Shown here: positions 29,121 through 40,308 of the stretch, in pieces
Layout of the letters: each line of letters starts with the position of its first letter
Position numbering within the stretch: position 1 is the first letter of the stretch
Assembly (NCBI GenBank): GCA_963576475.1
Contig: OY754982.1
Coordinates: 9,471,280-9,535,279 of the forward strand
Length of the DNA stretch: 64,000 bases
Source of the DNA: Molanna angustata
Lineage: Eukaryota; Arthropoda; Insecta; Trichoptera; Molannidae
Direction: 5' to 3'
Notes under the pieces: generated by a model
Told to the model about the DNA's origin: nothing
Databases searched by the model: none
Seen by the model: only the letters and a program-made list of their open reading frames with translations
Translations under genes and position numbers: made by a program

Positions 29121-31227
29121 ACGTTATAACTAATACTATGACTAATGACTGGTCTCAATGTAACACAGGGACTATCCATAGCATTTTAAAGAGCGGGTGT
29201 CCCGTCTCCAGCCTTTATGGTTCTCAAAATATTTCCAAACTAAACATTAAGTCATCTAAAACAATAAATAAGTATTTTTAACTGATTGTTGTTAAAGGTT
29301 TCAGGATGAGGTATGATACCACACTGGACAGCGAAGAATTGTTTCCAAAGGACAAGGTTGCCGGAGAACGTTCCTGGGGTCCATTTGAAATACCCCATCA
29401 GCCCTAATACAATTTTTTATCGCATCCATTCCTGTTTGTAGTAATAACCTTAACCCTAAATTAGGTAACACGGCATAGATGTTAAAAGGTTTTTTGCTTA
29501 TAAAAAACCCCATGGATGGTAACGGGGCGGGTTCCGGACCCCATTGTAATATTCCTTCACTATGAAAGTTTACGACTTTGTAAATTTTCTTTACTGATTT
29601 TTTATAGAAAATTGCAGAAAGTATTTTATTAAGGAAAAAAGGAATTTCATAATATAATAACAAAACTATGGGAAAAGTAGATATTATTATCTTAGGAGGC
29701 TTTCCCCTTCACGAAAAAGTAACTGAGTTCAGAAACAATATTAGCTCATCTATGTTTATTTTATTAAAAGATCCCTCCACGAAGAAATATTTTGTTTCAA
29801 CTTTGGAAATTTAAATGTTTGAATTCCTAAATTATAATTTTTAATTGTAATCAAAGTTAAATAAAAATGTTTTCTTCGCGTTGAATTAGAATAAAAAACT
29901 CACGTCATACTGCCGACGTCAAACACATAATGTCAAGCGCAGTATAATATACAGCAAACATATTCAAAAACAGAACAAATGTAATCTATTGTGGAACGAT
30001 ATAAATGGTACATTAACAATCACATTAAGTTTGTATGAAATACAAAATTAAAAAAAAAAATGAAATACAATTTTATCAAAATAGCAAATGACTCAAGCTG
30101 GAAACAGTTTTAAGATGCATTGTCATCGGTAATGCACAAATTATGAAAGTTTCAAAGCTCAATCTCGCCACTTGCGCAGGGTGCAAGGAAGTGTTTATTT
30201 TAGTATTTTATTAATAAAGCTTTGCGTTTCCGGCTGAGCGTTAATAAAATTTAAATTTTATTCGGTTAGGTTTTTTACGTCTTCAAAAATCGTAATATAT
30301 TTTTCTAAAAATATAATAATATGGTTAACAACATTTTATAAATACATATGTACATGTTTATTTACCTTCATTTCAACGTGAAGAAAACTCTGAAAAAGGT
30401 GTCCACAAACTTTATGTCTTTATTTGATCTCTATGATTTCTTTTATCAAAACATATTTTTCAATTTTTTCTCACGTTCTGGAAGATTTTTTTTAAAATTA
30501 TAAATCAAATAATACATACAATGTAAATAAGTTTCATAAATATGCATTCATGGGTTGTCATTAAAATATTCCTTAGCTAATTATGTAGTTTGGTGTTGGA
30601 CCCAACCGCCATTTTTTTAATCGAAATAAAATCGTCTATTATGTGAATAATTATGTAAATTTGACGAATGCGTCATAATAATTGAATGCATTGTCTCACT
30701 AATTAAGTAGATTATGGTAATATTAGTCACTCATGTCAAATTATATTACAATATTATCAATTAACACGCCATACACTGTGACATATAACCGCTCATAATA
30801 TAACTACTCTAATCTCGTATCACATGCGTAATAAAATAGAGTGAATGTCCAACTGTATGACAGAATTATTCAAATTTCAAAATATGAATAGTAATTATTT
30901 TAGAAGTAAACAAATGAAGCGAGTTATTATACCAAACGTAAATTGTGACTTTTATACAACAACAGAATGCTTGTTTTAGTGTCTTTTCAAACGGTCAGTT
31001 GAATATGGTCTTGTAAGGTGAAACAGTTGTTGGAAGTTGAATAAAAGTATTGAAGAAATTTATATGAGCTCATATTTTCTCATTAATAATGCGATTCTAG
31101 AAATTGAAAGTCGTCTCAATCTTATTGAAGACTGTACACATTGATAATGTCAAAGAGAATTGAATCCCACGTATTCCTATATTGGTATAATCTTACATGT
31201 TCTCGTGTTAATACTAGTTGCATGTAA
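29121..31227. other. No recognisable gene
   Basis: AT-rich. A 120-codon minus-strand frame at 29301-29663 has no recognisable motif and no support. CTCGCCACTTGCGCAGG near 30166 partly repeats 2960-2990 in inverse orientation. Confidence 0.4.
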
Positions 31228-31355
31228 CACATGAGATCCAACTGTCGATGGCGATAGTATGCATAATTGAAGAATACGTACTTTACGTAGGTACCAAACA
31301 CTAAAACACAAATTAATAAATATTTTACGATATTATGTTTTCTATATATATGGTG
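31228..31355 (+). repeat. Repeat family D, copy 1
   Basis: GATCCAACTGTCGATGGCGA, TAGTATGCATAATTGAAGAA and TTTTACGATATTATGTTTTC recur with small changes at 35385-35480. Unclassified. Confidence 0.65.
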
Positions 31356-31367
31356 ACAGGAAAATTA

Positions 31368-32137
31368 TTGGAAAATCAATTATTCGAATGCTCAATTTTT
31401 CGAAAATCAATTTTACGAATGGCAATTATTCGAATCACATTTTTTCGAAAAACAATTTTCCGAACACACAATTATCAGAATTTACAATTGTTCGAATTTT
31501 TATGACGTCATGTTGGTAGTATTGGTGGAATAAACCATAGATTTTTATTATAATATAAGATGTCGTAGTTAGCAAATTTTGTATGAAACGAAGTGAGGCA
31601 TTTTTCCGGGGGAGTAAATCGTTTTTCTATAAAATCGTAAATCGTTTTCGGATTTGTTTGTCGTAAAAAACACTTTGTTTATTAAGATTTAGAGTAAAGT
31701 TATTTAGAATGTGTTGAAATGTAAGGAAAACTGAAATATGTTGCCAACCAAAATGACAAACGCGCGATATTCCAGGACTCACTTTTTGTACGGAGTACTA
31801 CATCTACATAGTATAATAAAAATCTATGGAATAAAAAACATGGCGACGCAGCGCGCTGTAAACATCAGTTATAAAAAATGTGCAAGCATACGTACCCATC
31901 AATAATACAACAAGTAATAATAGTCTTCATCGAATATATTTTACTGGCAACAAATATATCAAAAGAGGCATCATAATGACACAAAAATATATATAATTCG
32001 GTCAATTGGTTTTCCAACAAATGTTAGTTCGAATAATTTGCTTTCGGACAATTGTCATTCTGATAACTGATTTTCGAAAAATTGTTATTCGTACTATTGC
32101 GCATTCGAACAATTGTGTTTCGAAGAATTTTCATGAA
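31368..32137. mobile_element. Foldback-like element with TTCGAA-rich inverted arms
   Basis: The left arm (31368-31500) repeats a loose 15-20 bp unit of the type CAATTNTTCGAA. The right arm (about 32000-32137) carries the inverted counterpart, for example CGAAAAATTGTTATTCG and CATTCGAACAATTGTGTTTC. The arms flank a unique centre that itself contains a MITE (31536-31827). No target duplication was identified, so the ends are approximate. Confidence 0.65.
31536..31827. mobile_element. MITE M1, copy 1 (292 bp)
   Basis: Starts CATAGATTTTTATTATA and ends with its near complement TATAATAAAAATCTAT. Flanks GGAATAAAC and GGAATAAAA fit a 9-bp duplication with one change. The interior (CGTAGTTAGCAAATTTTGTA, GAAGTGAGGCATTTTTCC) matches copy 2 at 37871. 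Lies inside the foldback-like element. Confidence 0.8.
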
Positions 32138-34220
32138 ATCATAATATATATTATGTAGGTATATATGTCAGGATAGGTATGGAGGTCAGTCTGTTTTTCC
32201 TACCCAGAATATGAAAACAGCATGATGTATGTTTGTAGATTAAGTAGGTATCAAACTATTGAGTGAGATATTGTGTAGTGTTTACTGCTTTCCAAATTGT
32301 TTGAAGCGATGCCGTCTTTAAATTCAATTTTTATAAAAAATGTTTAAAAAATTGGGATGTAGGTACTAATATAATGTACAATTTTTTTATAGAAAATTAA
32401 ATTATCTACTTGGGGTGTTTCAGCTTTTTTCGTTATTTAAAAAGAAAACTGGAAATATAGGCAGTTAAACACATAGACTTATCAAAAAAAATATTTTTCA
32501 AATGTTTGAGAAACTCTGGAACTTATTAAAGAAACAGATTTTATATTTGTCTATATTGAAACAAATTTTCAGCTTTCTAGCTTTTATGGCTTTTGAGATA
32601 TATGGAAAAATAAAGTAAAAAAATTAAAAGTTGATAAACTCCGATTGAAACAAATATTCTGAATTCTGAGATATTCTGAGAAATTCTGAGTATAAAACTT
32701 TTATGTCTATGACTTTCTATATTTTCTGAAGTTTTAGGCTTTGTTCATTCAGCGGATCAGAAGTTATAAACGGGACGACGACGACACACACACAGACACA
32801 CATATATATTCTACGAAGCCTCTAAGTTGGTGTTTTTGGTATGCAAAAAGTCCACTACACCATACAACATGTTCCTTCATACACGCGTCTTGGCTTAATA
32901 CTGTCGATTCATTAAGAGAATTAATTTCTCTTGAACGAATCGACAGTTAGATTATGAACTGTATTGTGATGATGGTGTTAGTTATTGTTGCTGAAAGTAA
33001 GTGTCAGTCCATTTGTTTTTTTATCTCCAGTAATTCATAAATTCAGTTTCAACTGGTTTTTAACGTGTTCGTAATCTTCATATTTTTTCATAGTAAATAT
33101 AAATATGTAGATAAGTTTGGATCAAGGAAGGAGTGTATGTTTTGGTCGATCATCTTTGTGTTTTTTTTGCTTTAAATGGTGTTGAGTGTTGTATTATTTA
33201 AGTTAAGACATTGTCTTGAGAACACGCCGATATGTCTAGAAATTATACTTGGCGTTTCACACAAGCAGTATTTTGTAGTTTTTATTAGGTATTCTTTAAT
33301 TATTTCTTTATAAAAAATAGAAATAAACTTTGATGAAAAACAAGATAGGAATTTGTGATTCTCTGTCATGTGGGCCTATCTCATAAGAGATTCATCGTAA
33401 TGGTACGTACATACGTAAAAAAAATCATATTTTACTGATTTTTTGTAGGTAATTTATTCATAGAGTGAATAATATCTACCTACATATTTTATCGCAGACA
33501 CTAAAATCCGAGAAAAATAAATACTCATCAATCTACGTACCTGGTTTAAAAGAAAGGGGGCACTGTGTGATTTATTGCGGCAATATTTTCAGCTTTTGAA
33601 TAATTTTCCTAAGAAGAGAGAAACATTAAAATTCAAATTTAATTCGATATTTTTCCAAAATGTATAACAGGAATACATAAATAACGTGAAAATTTTCCAG
33701 CGAATTATTCTAAACGCTGTGAGTAATGGCGGTTATCTATTATGAAATATGATTTTATGTCTTTGATAAGTGTTAGTAAAACGATTAAAGATGTGGATTT
33801 GGGATGTGGCAAGTGAATCAATTGTGAATTGACTGATAAATTTGTTCATTTGAACATGAAAAAGAGGCCTACCAATTTGATTCATGTAAAAATGATAATT
33901 TTCCTGTTGATGAACTGTGTTATGGATTTTCAAAAAGTAAGCCACTATTGTGTAGTACACTATTAGTAATCAAAAGGGTCATTTTTGTATATCGGCACCA
34001 CAGGCACATGAAGGGCTTATTTTTATGTTAGTGATTGATCAATAATCTAATACCATTCTCGAGTTGGAAGAGATGTCTCTTTTGGTAATTTTTTTTGTGA
34101 AATTATGATGTTGGACATTGTAAAAAGGGTTGCAACACTAAAATAGCGTTGGGCTGTCATGTCGCCTAAAGCTCGGACGATAAATGGACCATATGTGCTG
34201 GTATCCTAGACTAATGTTAA
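32138..34220. other. No recognisable gene; one hairpin
   Basis: A hairpin with outer arms ACTGTCGATTC and GAATCGACAGT plus an inner AAGAGAA/TTCTCTT pair lies at 32900-32947. Short frames on both strands lack recognisable motifs. Confidence 0.45.
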
Positions 34221-34372
34221 ACTTAGAACGACCTCAGCTCCGTTGATGAGACATCTAGAGATGCACGAGTGAAATATGGATTGAGACGGCTCAAGAACGA
34301 TTGGCGTGGATAAGAATGTAGAAGGCCTATGTCCACAAGTGGACGACAACATTCTGAAGACGAAGAAGATGG
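34221..34372 (+). mobile_element. RTE-like LINE 3' end
   Basis: A GRLKNDWRG-like reading is followed by GAAGGCCTATGTCCACAAGT and GGACGACAAC...GAAGACGAAGAAGATG, matching the usual insect LINE ending of the type 'GGCCTATGTCCAGCAGTGGACG'. Confidence 0.7.
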
Positions 34373-34420
34373 TTGTGTATCGTTTGATCTATGTGGCATT
34401 TGAAAATCGGACCAGTTAAA

Positions 34421-34870
34421 TAAATAAATAAATAAATAAACCATTTATTTGTTGCCATTAATGTTACATCAAACAAAACAAAAAAGAATATATATATACA
34501 ATTTTGAACTACAATTGACAACAAAAAGTAAAAATGTATTTCTTCCTTCTCTTTTTTTACTGCTGGCACCCTTGTTGGTTCAATAACCATATCTTGCAGT
34601 GTTTCTTAAAACTCTGCAAAGAGTTCATCGCACGTATGTTCTGCGGCAACTCATTCCAGTACTTTGAGGAAGCATATCTAAAACTACCCTCGAATGCGGA
34701 GGTTCGATGTCTGGGGAGAACGAGTAAATGGCCTCTCTGTCGCGTTGAGTGGACGTGCAAATCACGTGACCATTGTAGTCTGTCAAACAGATAGGAAGGA
34801 GAACGTTTCTTTATCACACTATGTAGTTGACAAAGTGCAGCTTCCTTCTGTTAGACATGTTCAGAATCCC
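34421..34870 (-). mobile_element. Jockey-type LINE, C-terminal fragment with (AAAT)n tail
   Basis: The minus-strand frame at 34557-34817 reads DRLQWSRDLHVHSTR, HRTSAFEGSFRYASSKYWNE and PQNIRAMNSLQSFKKHC, the terminal part of a LINE polymerase. Its 3' tail is seen on the plus strand as AAATAAATAAATAAATAAA at 34421-34440, reading (TTTA)n on the minus strand. Truncated at the 5' side. Confidence 0.72.
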
Positions 34871-35384
34871 GTGCCGATTAAGATAAGGTGATATATGTGC
34901 TCGTCTAGGTATATTGAAGCAAAATCGGCGTTATTCGGCAAAGTTAGCGTTAAATATAATTTTGGTCAAATTGGATGTTCACCTTGTAGTGGCAGCTAGT
35001 GCTTCTTTAGAAAGAAGCCGGTGTGGTTTCAGATAACTATATACATCTATTGCAGCTTCAAAACATTAAGATCTAATCTTAATGGCCTGAGAGGTAATTT
35101 TAAGTAAACATCACGGGCATTTATCATTTTAGTACCGAGAGAAGTAAGTAATGGTACAACATAGAGATGAATGGACACAATCTCCGATTTCACTTTCGTA
35201 TGATAATTATATTGTTTCAACTTCTACCAGGTCTTCCAAGCCACTTTACCTTTATTCGTTATATTATTAATTTTATCTGTTGTGTATATTATATATTATT
35301 ATGATAGGGAATGTTTTTCGTAATATATTGTGGTTTGTGAGACATCTTATTACTAAACTAGTTTGTTGATGATCCAACTGTTGA
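34871..35384. other. No recognisable gene
   Basis: Probably contains more of the upstream LINE near 34870-34920 (CGTCTAGGTATATTGAAGC). The rest is unassigned. Confidence 0.4.
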
Positions 35385-35480
35385 TGGTGATAGTATGCAT
35401 AATTAAAGAATACGTACCAATTTATAAACACAACACAAATTTAGAAATATTATAAGATATTTTGTTTTCTATATAAAAAT
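35385..35480 (+). repeat. Repeat family D, copy 2
   Basis: GATCCAACTGTTGATGGTGA, TAGTATGCATAATTAAAGAA and TATAAGATATTTTGTTTTC align with 31228-31355, in direct orientation about 4.1 kb away. Confidence 0.65.
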
Positions 35481-35589
35481 TAAGTTATACTTAAATATTT
35501 ATATAATTTAAAGACAAGAGGAATTTAGTGTTAACAGGAAATGAAGAACAAAATTTAATTATTATCTCAGAAATAAATACCTTTCTATG

Positions 35590-35920
35590 TAAAAAACTGC
35601 ATTCAAAGAAAATATGATCACTATTCACTTCGTGTTCACCGCATGCACACGTTGGGGATAGAATAACCTTATTATAATCCTAAATAAATGAGATGCCAAG
35701 GAGCAATGGCCAATTCTTAAGCGACAAAGTAGGGAGACGTCAATTTTGGGGAGTTTTTGCCTGTAAAACCATGAAATTCTTGGATTCCATTTTTCTCTTA
35801 CTTGACTGTCAAGATGTACCATCCTCTCAAGTAGGGTGTGAAGAAAACACTGGGGAATTAATCCTTAATGAGCACGCTTCTCTAGCCAGCTGATCTGCCC
35901 GTTTATTACCTGAAGTATTT
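35590..35920 (-). mobile_element. LINE RNase H / C-terminal remnant
   Basis: The minus-strand translation reads SGNKRADQLA at the end of an RNase H domain. After a frame break it reads LPKIDVSLLCRLRIGHCSLA SHLF, matching the LxRLRxGHTxLTHxxLF segment of I/R1-like LINEs. The knuckle cysteines after it are largely lost. Degenerate. Confidence 0.72.
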
Positions 35921-36044
35921 TTCTTTAGTTTTCAAGGAATAAATTTATTTTTGATTTAACAGTAAAAGCACTTATCAGGCGAAATTGTCGTTTTTTTCAA
36001 AGAAATAGTATATTTAATATTATATCTGACTGCTGATTCAAAGG

Positions 36045-36245
36045 TCCCGGGTTTCGTTTCCCGGTGGAGACACAGTTTTTAATTGTGTTTTCAGCCTGGA
36101 TCTGTGAGACGATTAATATCGTAAGTCTCACGCACACATATGTCAAATATTAATTTAACACGCACCCAATAACTTGTTATTGGGTGCGTGTTAAATTAAT
36201 ATTTGACATATGTAGTACCGAACTGTTAGTTGCCCAAGAAGCAAT
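36045..36245 (+). mobile_element. SINE family B, copy 2, with palindromic end
   Basis: Head GGTCCCGGGTTTCGTTTCCC (box B-like), then GGTGGAGACACAGTTTTTAA, TCTGTGAGACGATTAATATC and CAAATATTAATTTAACACG. The tail segment is present twice, head to head, forming a perfect palindrome at 36137-36212. Ends with AAGCAATATAAAATAAAATA. Confidence 0.82.
36137..36212. repeat. Perfect 37-bp-arm palindrome
   Basis: The left arm begins CATATGTCAAATATTAATTT and ends CCCAATAAC. The right arm is its exact reverse complement, with only TT between them. Made of SINE B tail sequence joined to its own inverse. Confidence 0.92.
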
Positions 36246-36359
36246 ATAAAATAAAATAAAAATGAATTACTATTGATATGTAGATATAACTACGGAGCTC
36301 TACAATATTTTAGTCAAACCAATAATCTCAATCGTAAGTTGTTTTGTTACTATAGTTCT

Positions 36360-36720
36360 CTTTTTTTCTTCTTATCAGGCTAATTCCATCCACTCCCGGA
36401 CGAAGGCCTCCTCTATCTCCTACCAAGCTACTTTACCTTGTGCTATATGCATCCAATTGACACCAGCATGACGGCTGATGTCATCCCTCCATCTCAGTGG
36501 TGGTCTTCCAACACCTCTGTTTGTCATCCGCGGTTTCCAAGATATAACGTATTCTTGGCCACCTGTATTCGGTGTACCTAGCAACGTGGCCTGCCCATCT
36601 CCATTTCACGGAAAGAATGCAGGAAAGATATCAACCATTTTAGTTGTTTGCCTGATGACATTATTTAGCACCCTGTTTCTCAGACTTATCGCAGAACGGC
36701 AATTTTCATGGTTCCCTTAG
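36360..36720 (-). mobile_element. RTE-like LINE 3' end
   Basis: Plus-strand TCTTCTTATCAGGCTAATTC, CTCCCGGACGAAGGCCTCC, TGTCATCCCTCCATCTCAGT and GTGGTCTTCCAACACC are the reverse complement of the usual LINE ending (WRDDI..., GRP..., then a GGCCTxxGTCC motif). Frames are broken. Confidence 0.72.
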
Positions 36721-37870
36721 TTTTCAGCACTTTTCTGGGTCATTGTCACTTTTTTTTGGATTATTGTTATTTTATTTTATTTGGGGTATACACTTATGGA
36801 AAGGTTACATTCATTAAAATATATATGCAAGTGTTACAATCAAAGACCTTATAATATACTTTGGTATATAAGGTCTTTGGTTACAATCTATAGCTATGTA
36901 GGCCTACCATCCAATTATGTATATCCACTGTTATTTATATTTAACAAAACAAAAGAGAAATAAAATATAAAGGAATAATGATTAAAATATGGTTAAGGAT
37001 GGTTAAGGATGGTTAAGGATGGTGGGATAGGAAAGTGACGGGGAATGTCAGAGGATAACTAAAAGAGGGAGAGCAAATTAAGTTGTACAGTATTCATACA
37101 ATAAAATAAAACAAAACACCTATATATTGTTATCTCGGATCAGGTTGGATAATTCTTTCATATACCTGCTATACGGAGTATGAAATATGTCTAAACTATT
37201 GAATTTTTTGCTAAATGTTTCGCAGATACGAGGAACGGTAGAAATTTTTCGGTGATTTGTTTTATAATTTGAAATGTAGAAAAGATCAGTTTGTCGGGTT
37301 GTCCTAGAGGGAACACGGTAAGTAATGAGATTATTCGTTATTATACTTAAGTCGACTAAATTGAAATGTATTTTGAAGTCATACTTTTTCGTGTATCCAT
37401 ATTACATATATACATATATAACAAAATCTGAACCTAATCTGAAAATACAAGTTACTAAAAAATAAATGTTTACTAATTTGAGCGAAGTGTCTTTGAGCTT
37501 CTAGTTCTTCATCAGATAATTTATTATACCAAAGAATTCGTCTATATTTTCTACGTGTTTTGTTCAGAACAAGAAGTCGTAGCGATACCAATCATCACTA
37601 GCGCACTCCATCAAAGATAACATCTTTCTTTCTGAATAATAATACAGGAACATCCTTTTACTACTTAACGTAGACGAGAATATATCACAGAATACTCAGG
37701 TAATATATTATACATGCGCAGTAAAAATATACGTCATACGTCATCATTTTGCACGTTTTTTAACCGACTCCCAAAACGTAGAGGTTAGCAATTCGACATG
37801 ATTTTTTTTTATTCAATAATAATTGTTTATTATGGTCAATTATAAAGTTTAAATATTTCCCGCTCAAAAC
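36721..37870. repeat. Spacer with a 10-bp tandem repeat and a hairpin
   Basis: ATGGTTAAGG repeats about three and a half times at 36989-37024. A hairpin with 13-bp arms CAAAGACCTTATA (36841-36853) and its complement (36867-36879) lies upstream. TTATTTTATTTTATTTGGGG near 36768-36786 may be a minus-strand LINE tail. No gene recognised. Confidence 0.5.
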
Positions 37871-38181
37871 CATAGATTTTTACTATAATATATTAGATGT
37901 CGTAGTCAGAAAATTTTGTATGAATCGAAGTGAGGCTTTTTTCCGCGGGATTTTCGACAACTATTTTGCAGACCACATCGTTTTTCTATAGAGAATAACG
38001 ACTAATGTGAATTGTTTTCGGATTTATTTGTCGAAAAAAAAACACTTTGTTCGTTAAGATTTAGAGAACAGTTATCTAGGAAGTGTTGATATGTAAGGAA
38101 AACTGCAATATGTTGCCAACCAAAACTGACTCACTTATATTGCACGGAGTACTCCATCTAGTATATTATATGAAAATATAT
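37871..38181. mobile_element. MITE M1, copy 2 (311 bp)
   Basis: Starts CATAGATTTTTACTATAATA and ends TATTATATGAAAATATAT. Perfect 9-bp duplications GCTCAAAAC lie at 37862-37870 and 38182-38190. It contains about 27 bp near 37965 (TTTTCGACAACTATTTTGCA) that copy 1 lacks. Nine-base duplications suggest a MULE or FB-type mobiliser. Confidence 0.85.
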
Positions 38182-38190
38182 GCTCAAAAC

Positions 38191-38649
38191 ACCCACCGTA
38201 GATAATTTATTAAATTTTCAATTATAATGAGTTCACTATAATAAATCTTTTCATGTTTTTGTGTTGGTAAGCTTGCATCGTCGACAATCTGGCGAATTCA
38301 GTTGTATGGAGTTGCTCACATTTTGAATATTTCGCTACTCTGTAAATTTAGGGAGACTTTGCTTTTATAAAGAAATTTAAAACACATTTTACTGTTTTTG
38401 TGGGTATATCAAAAACAACTTTTATTATACTTACTTTGTGACGAATACTACAGAATTAATTTTTCCAATATAGGTTATCTACATATAATAATATGTGGTC
38501 ACATCTGGTAAATTTTAGTTTTTTACATCTGACAACACTAAAGATCTTAACCACCCAAAAACACGAATGAGTTACTATAGTGAACGCACTATTTGTTCAA
38601 TGTTATTATTTTAATTTGTTTTGCTTCTAGGGTAACTAACAGGTAACTA
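38191..38649. other. No recognisable gene
   Basis: AT-rich spacer without supported features. Confidence 0.4.
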
Positions 38650-38868
38650 TTATTTATTTATTTAATATTGCTTCTCGGGCAACTAACAGGTACTATGTCA
38701 ATTATTAATTTAACACGCACCCAATAATAAGTTGCCACATTCTGGAGACTTACGATATTAATCGTCTCACAGATCCAGACTGAAAACACAATTAAAAACT
38801 GTGTCTCCACCGGGAATCGAACCCGGGACCAGATATCTAACCAACTGAGCCACGAAAGCCGACAATTA
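38650..38868 (-). mobile_element. SINE family B, copy 3
   Basis: Complete minus-strand copy. Plus-strand landmarks run from the tail (TTTATTTATTTAATATTGC, TCGGGCAACTAACAGGTACT) through CCAATAATAAGTTGCCACAT and CTCACAGATCCAGACTGAAA to ACCGGGAATCGAACCCGGGA (box B complement) and CAACTGAGCCACGAAAGCC (box A complement). Used here as the SINE B reference. Confidence 0.85.
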
Positions 38869-39005
38869 TGTCAAATATCAATTTATTACGTACCCAATAA
38901 GAAGTTGCTACATTATAGAGACTTGTGATATTTATTGTCTCACAAATCCAGACTAAAAATACAATTAAAAACTTTGTCTCAACCGGGTATTGTACCCGGG
39001 GCCTA
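38869..39005 (-). mobile_element. SINE family B, copy 4 (partial, tandem to copy 3)
   Basis: Repeats the tail, middle and box B parts of copy 3 directly adjacent to it (CCAATAAGAAGTTGCTACAT, CTCACAAATCCAGACTAAAA, CAACCGGGTATTGTACCCGG), more diverged. The box A side is missing. Confidence 0.8.
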
Positions 39006-40308
39006 TGTGTTCTAGTTTGCATAATGAGGACATACCCAGATATTTTTATGACTATTCAATTTTTGAGCTTCATCATTTAATTCCCCATCACTATGAGACG
39101 GTAGAGATTTCAAAATTTTAAAGCTTAGATATACTTTCTCTATAGGTTAGTCCGTAGAGAGTTTCATAGTAATGTATCTGTGTGAATGACGTACTGTAAA
39201 TATATTTGTGTACAGTTCTATACTTTAGTATATGTATTTACTTTAGAGCTGATTATTTTACCATGGGCAACGGTCAATATATATGTTTTTATGATTTCAT
39301 TAGCAATTAACTTGCCAATGCCAATATAATCTATGTGTAGGTTACCTACATATTTTTTTATTAATTTATTTACTTGCTCCCAAGAAACAAAGTTTCGCTG
39401 AGGGGAGCAATTCTCAGTCTAACTAATAATATAACAATGAAAACTTAAAACTAACATATAATAATTAAATAAAAAGGAAAAACAAAAAGAGAGAGAAAAA
39501 AGGAAAAAAAAATCCAATATATAATATATTGGATTCAGGATTGGATTCATATTGGGAAACACAAAAAACAATAAAGGAAGTTATTGGCTATTATCAAATC
39601 TATAAAAAAGAAAAAAAAGTATGTGCTTTCTGATATATTAAAATAAATGACAATAAGAATGAACTAAATACATACTTCTTTTTAATAAACATATCGGAGT
39701 TGGACGACAAATCAATAAGTGTAAATTTTTATTAAGAAATATAAAGTCTCTTCTTATACCGGGTTTAAGGGACTTACATCTTTTAAGTTTCCTCTCACGA
39801 TATTGTTATTATCAAGGGAGATTATTTTAAGTGGAAATTCTATTTTTCGTATTATCTCTGAGTAATCAAGTTAAGTGTAATTAAATAAAACGAACTTCAC
39901 TTAATTGGATGAGTTTTGGATAATAATTAGAACCTTAATAGCTATTGTAAGATCTTCGAAATACGCGCCATTTTTTCGTAATCTGAAAAGGTTCTTTTTG
40001 TTAAAACCTTCAAGAAATTATATCACTCGGGGAAAAGAAAGTGGTGTTGCGCTACGAGCATTTTGTGACGCAACATTTTCGTATGAGCTTTGAAATTTTA
40101 TTAGTCAATTTTTTTGCGTTCTTACAAGCGACGAACATACAACTAGGTACCTATATCAGTCATTTTGTAAGTATACATAGGGACCTGCGTCACTATTCCC
40201 CTTCTAAGGGGTTTTGTCGGATATTTATATTCTTTTAGAATCTTGACAATATAACGACAGGGGAATCTTGAAATAATTTTAATGTTGGGTATCTTAAATA
40301 AACTATTA
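39006..40308. other. No recognisable gene
   Basis: AT-rich. Near 39370-39425 a CTCCCAAGAAACAAAG segment resembles a worn LINE 3' UTR, but this is weak. Confidence 0.4.

Noticed and set aside
29301..29663. 120-codon minus-strand frame
   Set aside because: No motif recognised; length is within chance expectation for a window of this size.
38800..38865. Functional tRNA gene on the minus strand
   Set aside because: The anticodon arm is deleted and the block is the head of SINE B.
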